From contig NC_079491.1 in assembly GCF_020520425.1 (NCBI RefSeq), forward strand, positions 3,782,001-3,846,000: DNA of 64,000 bases, in the 5' to 3' direction. Origin of the DNA: Spinacia oleracea (lineage: Eukaryota; Streptophyta; Magnoliopsida; Caryophyllales; Amaranthaceae). Position numbers and translations under genes: made by a program. Below the pieces are notes generated by a model that searched no databases, was not told the origin of the DNA, and worked only from the letters and a program-made list of their open reading frames with translations. This document shows, one piece after another, positions 57,165 through 64,000 of the stretch. Within the stretch, counting starts at the first letter, position 1. Each line of letters starts with the position of its first letter.

Positions 57165-58020
57165 ATGAAGCTATACCTTTGCAAGGGAAAGGCTTTTGTT
57201 TCTTTGGTAGTCGTGTTGTTAATCATGACAGTGATGGTACGGAAGGGCGAAGGGCACACGTGTGGGAATACGTTCTTCTCGGCACTGGTGCAGCTAATAC
57301 CATGCAGGACATCTGTTTCTCCGTTTAGCCCTGTCCCACCAAGCCAGACATGCTGCAACGCCATCAAAACTCTTGGACAGCCTTGTTTGTGTGTGCTTGT
57401 TAATGGCCCTCCTATATCTGGTGTTGATCGAAGCATGGCCTTGCAGCTTCCTGACAAGTGCGCCACCAATTTTGATCCATGTAACACTCTCCCTAACTTC
57501 ACTTTTTTTTTTTTTTTTTTAAATTTATTGTTCAACAATTCAAGCAAATTCAATGATGCTGTTTTTATTGCTTTGGAAAAATTGAAATGAACAATCCCAA
57601 CTTTCACCAGTCTTTTAGAAGTAATCCCAAGTTTGGATTATTTTAGAATAATCCCAACTTTAGGGGGGTACCTTCTCAAAGTAATTCGGACTATTAATTT
57701 TCTATATATTATAAACTTAAAACAGTTTGGTGTAGCCGTGTAGGCAAGAAAAGTGATAGTTTGGTTTATTTTGAGAAGATCCCCTCAAAAGTTAGAATAA
57801 TCCAAAGTTGAGATTATTCATTATTTTGAGAAAAAGGTGAAAGTTGGGTTTATTCATGTCAAATTTACCTATTTCTTTCTATTTTTATTTATTTATGAGA
57901 ATTCAATGATACCGTTGCATATATACTTGTTCTAAGCTATTTGCGCCTATTGTGAAACAAAGAGGTCTTTTTAATTTGTGTTATACATTATGTGGTGCAG
58001 GCGAATTAGCAAGGAAGTAA
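57165..58020 (+). CDS. Secreted non-specific lipid transfer protein-like (8-cysteine motif)
   Basis: Exons 57165-57480 and 58001-58020 join in frame to 111 aa. The intron splits the codon of the eighth cysteine, and the second exon adds only ELARK and the stop. Residues 1-30 form a signal peptide with a Leu/Val/Ile/Met core (FVSLVVVLLIMTVMV). The mature part has all eight cysteines with spacing C-X13-C-X15-CC-X9-CXC-X22-C-X6-C. As I recall the plant classification this is the type IX pattern; it is clearly not type I. The middle residue of CXC is Leu, as in lipid-binding members. No GPI signal is visible. It probably binds lipids outside the cell; the ligand is unknown. Without the intron the frame would run on past 57480 and lose Cys8. 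Confidence 0.88.
57586..57862. mobile_element. MITE in the lipid transfer protein intron
   Basis: The left end TGAACAATCCCAACTTTCACC and the right end GGTGAAAGTTGGGTTTATTCA are inverted, and AATAATCC / GGATTATT words recur inside. It occupies more than half of the 520-bp intron. Confidence 0.7.
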
Positions 58021-58261
58021 TATTGTGCAGTGAAGATCCAGTAATAAACATGAGGTCGTTGCGTGAAGTAATAAGGGGTAGAATAGGAATTAGCTTCTTC
58101 GCCGTAGATGGCTTCTAATAATTAGCAGCTAATGTTCAAGTTCCGGAAAACATTAGGATGAATTACAATAAGTTGTATAAGTAGTGAAGTAGTACACAGT
58201 CATTTGCAAATGCAGAGCAAGCCAAATGTTACTCGGCTTTTAACATTTTAGGCATGTTGCT

Positions 58262-58600
58262 GGTCTTGTTTTGGTTTTGGATGTGGCTGTTCTGTTTTGT
58301 TCTGTTCTGAGCTGCCTGGTTGAAGTGAACGGCTTAAGCTTTGCTTCTTCTTTTTTTTTTTCTTTGGTTGAATCCTGAAATTTTGAAAGATATCTGTTGT
58401 CCCTGTAAATTTTGTTCGTGATATCTGTTCACTTTAAATAAAACTATATGGACTGACTTTCGAGTTTTCTGAAGTGAATGTAGGAGTTTGGCATTGTTGC
58501 TTGTGATTTGAGGGCTCAGTTATGGAGTTGGATTTTATGTTGCCTACTTTTTGTTAGCTTTCTGTTTTCTGGTCCCTTTTTTATGAGGGTATAGTAAGGG
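58262..58600 (+). repeat. Dispersed repeat copy 2, 3' flank of the lipid transfer protein gene
   Basis: It contains GAGCTGCCTGGTTGAAGTGA, AAGCTTTGCTTCTT and then the block shared with 53063-53262, ending near ATGAGGGTATAGTAAGGGTT. The longer version returns at 62950-63785. Confidence 0.9.
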
Positions 58601-59720
58601 TTATTAGAGGTTACTCTACAAAAAATTTTGAGTGATGAAAAATCAAGTGATGATGTATGTAGAAGTATGTTAGTCATGTGATGTGCAATTATGTAATATT
58701 AGACAAGTGTAGAAAAATCTAGAAACTAGGATACACCAACTATAAATATGTTGTATGCATAAGTTGAGAGATGAGCCAATCAAGGGTTTTACCAAAGAGC
58801 TCAGTGAAAGACATAAGCTCTCGCAAATATTATCGTACAATTCTTATTAAGATAATCAATGATAAAAATACAATTTTGTTATATTATTTAGGTTCATCAA
58901 AACTTCCGCGTGCGTCCTCAAATTTCTATCAAGGGTTTGCTTTTATTGTGGTTGAACATTACCTTAAACTAAAAAAAACTTGCGAGAGACAACCTTTTTG
59001 TCTCAATTCAATCAATCTCAACACTCTTCATCTAAAATTTGATAAGTTTGGTTAATTGATTTTGTGTAATTGCAATGTAGGAAAGTTAAATAGAATTTTA
59101 TCCCAATTGTTTGAATTGAATTGAATTTATGGATGAAAACAACATTGAATCAATTCCCTATTGTTTGAATTGAATCAAATTAGAATCCGAATCATGTTAT
59201 ATAGCACCTTTTACTCTTCAGCATCCTTCGCCCATGAACATCGAATTAAACCTAAACTAGTGAGTGCATGAAATTAAGGTTTTTACTCTACTAAAACATC
59301 AAGTATATTGTTAATTTGATTGGAAAATGGTGGTGAAATTAGGTGTTTATTCTTGTATGTCGAGGTTATATGTAAAATGCTAAACAATGTAATTTTGTGT
59401 TGCGGAGAGGCAATTAGCCTGAGATTACATCTACCATATGCATGAAGTTTATAAAGATAACGGCTTCGAAATAAGGAGATATCTAAGTATACCATTAATC
59501 AATTGTAATTTTTTTTTGTTAGGTTTTAATCAACTACTTTAATATGAGGGAATATGGAGGAAAATGGATGTAAATAAGAAAAAACGAAAACATGTGACCT
59601 GCACATGGGAAGTCAAGGCCGTAAGTTAGTGGTCAACGCAAGAAAACCCAAAATGTCGTTTGTCTCTTGCATGTTTTTTTTTAGTTTAAGATCATTTTTC
59701 GCAATTTGTTTTTTTTAAAT
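58601..59720. other. Spacer, no gene recognised
   Basis: AT-rich sequence. A CTATAAATA word at 58740 and a short open frame at 58771-59055 are present, but no protein family is recognised. A weak resemblance to a solitary long terminal repeat was noted but not supported. Confidence 0.4.
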
Positions 59721-60483
59721 GGGAAATATGGCAAATAAGCCCCAAGAGTTAACTCTCATGTGCAAATTAGCCCTCTTACTATTAATTGTAGCAGATTAAT
59801 CCTATTACTTTAAAAGTTGTGCAAATTAAAACTCCCATTTAACATACCAATATTTTCCGATGAGATACAATCTGAATGAGAAAAAGCCCAACGGAAAACC
59901 ACCATTATTATTGACCAAAAAGAAGATCACAGCGGGAAAATCTAAACTATGCAGTACTCTTATTAATTAGAAACTTAAATGCATAATTACAAAACAAGTT
60001 GTCAAAAACTCAAATCTTCTAAAGGCGGGGTTGAAAGCACTTAGTCTTCGTCCGCTTATAATTTCTAATTGAGTCAACCAATTGGGAAGGAAGCAACAAG
60101 GGGTTGGTGAGTTTTGTCTTGGGGTGGACACGGAAGGTTGCAGGATTCGATCAACCCATGCCCCGTGAAGGAAGACAAAAAAATGTAGGAGGAGATGAAA
60201 GAGGTTTGGGATGGCAGAGATGAAAATACGAAATGGAGGAGATGACTCATGATTGCAGGAGGAGAAAGAAAATTGTGTAATTATAATATTCCGGTGAAAT
60301 TGAAAATGTACGGTTATATTCCGGCTAAATTATAAATTTCAGGTTAGATTGGGCCGTAAAATAACGTTTAGGTGTTAATTGAACATATTACAAAAGATAT
60401 GGGGTTGATTTGCTTTAATTAATAGTAAGAAGGCTAATTTGCACATTAGAGTTAACTCTTGGGGCTTATTTGCCACATACGCC
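59721..60483. mobile_element. Mutator-like MITE with 9-10 bp target duplication
   Basis: The ends share TGGCAAATAAGCCCCAAGAG, continuing as TTAACTCT.ATGTGCAAATTAGCC in inverted orientation, so the terminal repeat is about 50 bp. TTTTTTAAAT flanks it at 59711-59720 and 60484-60493. Long terminal repeats plus a 9-10 bp duplication fit Mutator-like elements. No transposase is present. Confidence 0.8.
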
Positions 60484-60499
60484 TTTTTTAAATGTTATT

Positions 60500-60740
60500 T
60501 CTTGCAAAAAATGGGTTATAAAAGTTTTTTTTTTTTTGGCAAATTTGCCTTTTGGTTTTAAGGGGAAAAGGGTGAGCTTAGCAAAACCGGCGAAGTCAAT
60601 GCCGGAAATGAGTAGTCAACGCCAGAAAAGACAAAAAGGTTGTCTCTCGCAAGTTTTTTTTTTTCGCAAGTTTTTTTAAAAGGTTGTTTCTCGAAAAAAA
60701 TGGGTTATAAAAGGTTATTTTTAGCAAATTTGCCTAAAAA
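60500..60740. repeat. Partial local duplication around AAAATGGGTTATAAAAG
   Basis: AAAAAATGGGTTATAAAAG and GCAAATTTGCCT each occur twice within 230 bp (60508/60698 and 60540/60723). GTCAACGC...AGAAAA recurs at about 59632 and 60612, suggesting that DNA flanking the Mutator-like MITE was copied. Confidence 0.6.
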
Positions 60741-61309
60741 CCGTTAAAAACAAAGTAAATTGAAAAAAAGTCCTCTTTTTTTTCTCTCCCTTTCCTCTCT
60801 TCCTCTTTTTTGAACCTAACTTTTTAGGCGCTATCACCAACCATAGGTTGATGGTAAGCCCCAATTTTTTTTTTTTTCCATAGCTTTTGATTTCATGTTC
60901 GGAAAACTCCATTCTCCTCTATTGGAGAGCTTTTTTACCCATTTATTGGGTTATCTGAGAGTTTGGAGCCATGTGTTTAATTTCGCAGAAAAAGTTAATT
61001 TATTGATGAAGATTTGTGCGGGGTTACAACGGATGTCATTCTTACGTCTACAATCAATTGAATCAGATTTAATTCAATACCAAAGCTACAACAGAACGAA
61101 AGGCCCCCCTCGTTAAAGGTTGTATCAAACATCGATGTGAAAGAGGTATTCATCATTGTCAGATCTCATCTACAACGATCGTGGTTTTGCCGGATTAGAA
61201 TTTTGTTTGAGCCAAATTATTTTGTATTTGCTAGTTTTGATTTTTATCGTAAATGTTGTATGTGAGCTAATTTTTACCCAAAAAAAAATTAAATCGAGGA
61301 AAACAGTTT

Positions 61310-61500
61310 CTCAAACGAAACACAGCCTTCCCGCTTACAAGTTACAACACTCCCCCGTCCGGCCTCTTCCACCCTCTTCCCTGAACTCAGTCTTCTGCAG
61401 GTCTGCTGTCCGTCGTTCTTCGTCGCCATTGAAATTCTTCCATTCGCTGAGGTTTTCTCTCTCTTCAGTTCGTCAATTTTATAACTTTTTCTCATTTTGA
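61310..61500 (+). other. Leader-like CT-rich stretch, possible 5' UTR of a downstream gene
   Basis: This part is less AT-rich than its surroundings and rich in CT (CCGGCCTCTTCCACCCTCTT), as in many plant 5' UTRs. A short open frame on each strand is present but unrecognised. If it is a leader, the coding part lies beyond 64000 or has been lost. Confidence 0.35.
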
Positions 61501-62949
61501 TGTTGTTCTATTTTGTAAATGTAACCCTAATTTCCTCTGAAATTTAAGTGTTTCAATCGGAAAGAATACAATTAATTAATTTCGTTAAAATTTGTAATTT
61601 ATGAGCGTTTTTCCTGAGAAAGAAGAAGATGAAGGTGTGTTAGTCTCTTTTTTTTAAATTAATTAATCTTATTAGGTGTTATCGACATAGGAGAACAATT
61701 ATTGGTCAAATACTATAAAACAGCACATCAGCTCATTTCCGATAGGAGTAGACAACATCAACGATTGTAGCGTAGCTAGGAGTATATTTAGGATTAGTTT
61801 TAGGTTTTAATTCTTGAATTTAAACACTAGACTTTCTCTTTTCCTTCATCAAATTCGTAGCCTAGTTCCTCAATTTTCGGAATTTTTGTTCAAGTTCTTC
61901 GCAACTTTTGATTTTCAATTACAAGATTCATTGGTATATTTCTACTATTCTCTATAATAGTATAATTCGTTGTTCTTTGATTCTTTAATTGAATGCTAGA
62001 TTAGTTTATGCTTTGAGTTTGTTAATTGATTTTGAATTTGTAGACTGAATTGTTCATGTCAAAATAAATAAATAATGTAGATTGAATTGTTCATGTCAGA
62101 AAAGATTGGGTATTTGTTAACATTTTGGGTTGTTTTCAGTTAGAAGCATAACTGAATTCAGTATTAGCAGTTTGATTTGTTGAAGCTTGAATATTTCTCT
62201 TTTGATTGAGTTCTAACTTTAGATTTTTATTGGAAAATAAATGTTAATTGAAATGGTTGATGAAATTATTTGAAAAATCAATAATTGATTGCACCGGGCT
62301 TAGTGAAATTTATGCCACATGTTCGATGAAATGCTCAGAAGAGTTTGATAAATAAATTGTAGTTCATATTACTTATCAAATCTATAATTTATCTGGGTTT
62401 TGCTAATTCAGTAACTTGGTTCTAGAAAATATTATCTCAACTTTCATTAGATGATTGTGATTCCTGTTTCTTTTTTATCCTAGAGCTACTAGTAGGCTTT
62501 CATACATTGTGTGCCTTTTAAGGCACATGTATATTGGAGATAGGGATCTTCCTCCTAGGTTTGGGAATTAACAGAACTACAAACCTTGAATGTCTTCATA
62601 GTAGGGCAACATAATAGGTTAGATGTACTGGCCAACTGCATTCATCTTGCTGGGAATCTAAAGATTAGGTATCAGGAAGGTTGTAAGGAGCATGAATTAA
62701 CAGAGGGCGCAACATTTTTGAAGAAAAATAAGCTTCGTGAGTTCTCATTAGAATGGTCATGTGCAAATTATTGCTGGTCTGGTTAGTGCCGTGGCATTAG
62801 GTTTGGTTAACTAGATGGTAGGTTACTAGGTTTGGTTAGTGTCGTGGTCATCTTGCTGGTCTGGTTAGTGCCGTGGCATTGATTGCTACTAGGTTTTACG
62901 TTCAGCTGTCCTGTGGCAGGTTAACAGATTGTGATGAATAGTTGATCTT
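61501..62949. other. AT-rich, intron-like sequence with a short unexplained frame
   Basis: It looks like plant intron or spacer. At 62586-62786 a 66-codon frame (MNVFIVGQHNRLDVLANCIH...) is somewhat more protein-like than its surroundings, but I do not recognise it. Near 62767 and 62850 the phrase TTGCTGGTCTGGTTAGTGCC is duplicated. Confidence 0.3.
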
Positions 62950-63785
62950 GGGGCTGCAGTTGTTCTGTTCTGTTTGCTGTGAGCTGCCTGGTTGAAGTGA
63001 GAGGCTTAATTCTTAAGCTTTGCTTCTTTTTTTTTCTTTGGTTATATTTTCATGAGTAGTTGTATATCTGGTATTGAAGTGTTTTTTTTTTTTGAAGGAA
63101 TAACTGGTGGTGTTTTATTTGTATGGTTTTATTTGTTGCTAATTTGTACCAAACAAGAGATTCATTTCCTTATTACTTACCATAGATCAAGTAAGGGAAT
63201 CACACATAAGTATTACCAAACAACCAATAATTGTAATAGTTAACATTACCCGTTCTCCTTCTTATTTGTTTACATTCCACTCCCTTTCCAACATTCATAT
63301 CAAACCTGCACAACACTTAATATGAATGCATCTCATTAATTATTACATAGATAGATAAAATAGTTTTGATTTATATGGTTATGTTGATCGTATTTTCTAT
63401 TGAAGTTCAACATCAACAGTCTATGGTGTACAGCTCTTCGGCTGACATTCATTTTTAGGAGTTAATAGACCCCCCCCCCCCCCCCTAACGAGTCCTTGTT
63501 AAGTGGACGCATATAATTTCTGTCTTTCAAATTTTATCTGGTTTCTTATTTCCTGGAATTTTGAAAGATATCTGCTGTTCCTGTAAATTTTGTTCATGAT
63601 ATATGTTCTCATTTAAATATAACAATATGAAGTGACTTTTGAATTTTCTGAAGTGTACCTAGGAGTTTGGGGTTGTTGCTTGTGATTTGAGGGCTCAGTT
63701 ATGGAGTTGATTTTATGCTGCTTACTTTTTTGTTAGCTTTCTGTTTTCTGGTCCCTTCTTTATGAAGGCATAGTAAGGGTTTACT
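62950..63785 (+). repeat. Dispersed repeat copy 3, with an insertion
   Basis: It matches 58262-58600 at both ends (GAGCTGCCTGGTTGAAGTGA near 62986; TTTTGAAAGATATCTGCTGT near 63553), but about 500 bp of unrelated DNA (about 63046-63548, including a C run at 63473-63486) separates the two halves. Confidence 0.85.
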
Positions 63786-64000
63786 TTGACTGTGGCTGTA
63801 CCAGTAGTGTGCTAGGCAAAGATGAGTCAAACAATCTAATCCATTGCTGATGCTGTGATTTGAGGATTTTCTGTGTTATATGATCATGTTGCATTTGAGT
63901 CAGCAATTTCTATGAAACGGCCCACCTTTATGCCACTCTTGTTTTTTGTTGCTTTAGCAGTGTATAATGACTTGGATTTCAGTTGTTCTCTTTCTTTTTC

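Noticed and set aside
58601-59060. Possible solitary LTR of an LTR retrotransposon
   Set aside because: A TATA-like word and an AT-rich body were suggestive, but I found no matching ends, no target duplication and no second copy, so it is not called.

Overview
The window is nuclear DNA from a flowering plant. The genes have many short exons with GT-AG introns, AT-rich introns and spacers, and plant-type proteins: a biotin-dependent methylcrotonyl-CoA carboxylase alpha chain, a plant SSRP1 with a C-terminal HMG box, a Raf-like kinase and an 8-cysteine lipid transfer protein. The many short DNA transposons with TACTCCGTA / CTCCCTCCGTCCC ends are common in eudicots. They remind me most of Caryophyllales (spinach, beet, quinoa relatives), but the taxon is an inference.

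Layout. 1-10200 is a gene-free transposon graveyard: nested Stowaway-like MITEs, a CACTA-type MITE with a 3-bp target duplication, and two 1.5-2.4 kb terminal-inverted-repeat elements packed with GTTCTTTT / AAAGAACAAAC repeats. Seven intact protein-coding genes follow. MCCA (+, 10247-20223, 16 exons, 743 aa). SSRP1 (+, 22312-30898, 16 coding exons, 637 aa). A Raf-like protein kinase with a repetitive N-terminus (+, 33922-37840, 6 coding exons plus a 5' leader intron, 701 aa). Homocysteine S-methyltransferase (+, 40655-46118, 7 exons, 339 aa). An aldose 1-epimerase (-, 46662-49724, 5 exons, 341 aa), convergent with the methyltransferase. A 2-oxoglutarate/Fe(II)-dependent oxygenase-family protein (+, 52442-56482, 5 exons, 357 aa). 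A small secreted lipid transfer protein (+, 57165-58020, 2 exons, 111 aa). 58021-64000 holds duplicated flanking DNA, a Mutator-like MITE and a leader-like stretch that may belong to a gene beyond the window.

The genes do not form a pathway. MCCA acts in mitochondrial leucine breakdown, SSRP1 in chromatin (FACT), HMT in methionine/S-methylmethionine metabolism, and the epimerase in sugar anomer conversion. Every exon chain keeps frame from start to stop, so all seven look functional. Coding coordinates come from splice signals, frame continuity and remembered family alignments; no transcript evidence was available.

The most unusual signal is intron 1 of the oxygenase gene. It is a patchwork of pieces matching other places in this same window: a reverse-complement piece of SSRP1 with its intron retained, a 39-bp exact match to the kinase leader intron, a piece resembling the methyltransferase intron, and a repeat found twice more downstream of the lipid transfer gene. 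It is flanked by a duplication of the intron's own 3' end. This looks like templated repair or gene-fragment capture from local donors. I saw no evidence of a wholly new gene system.
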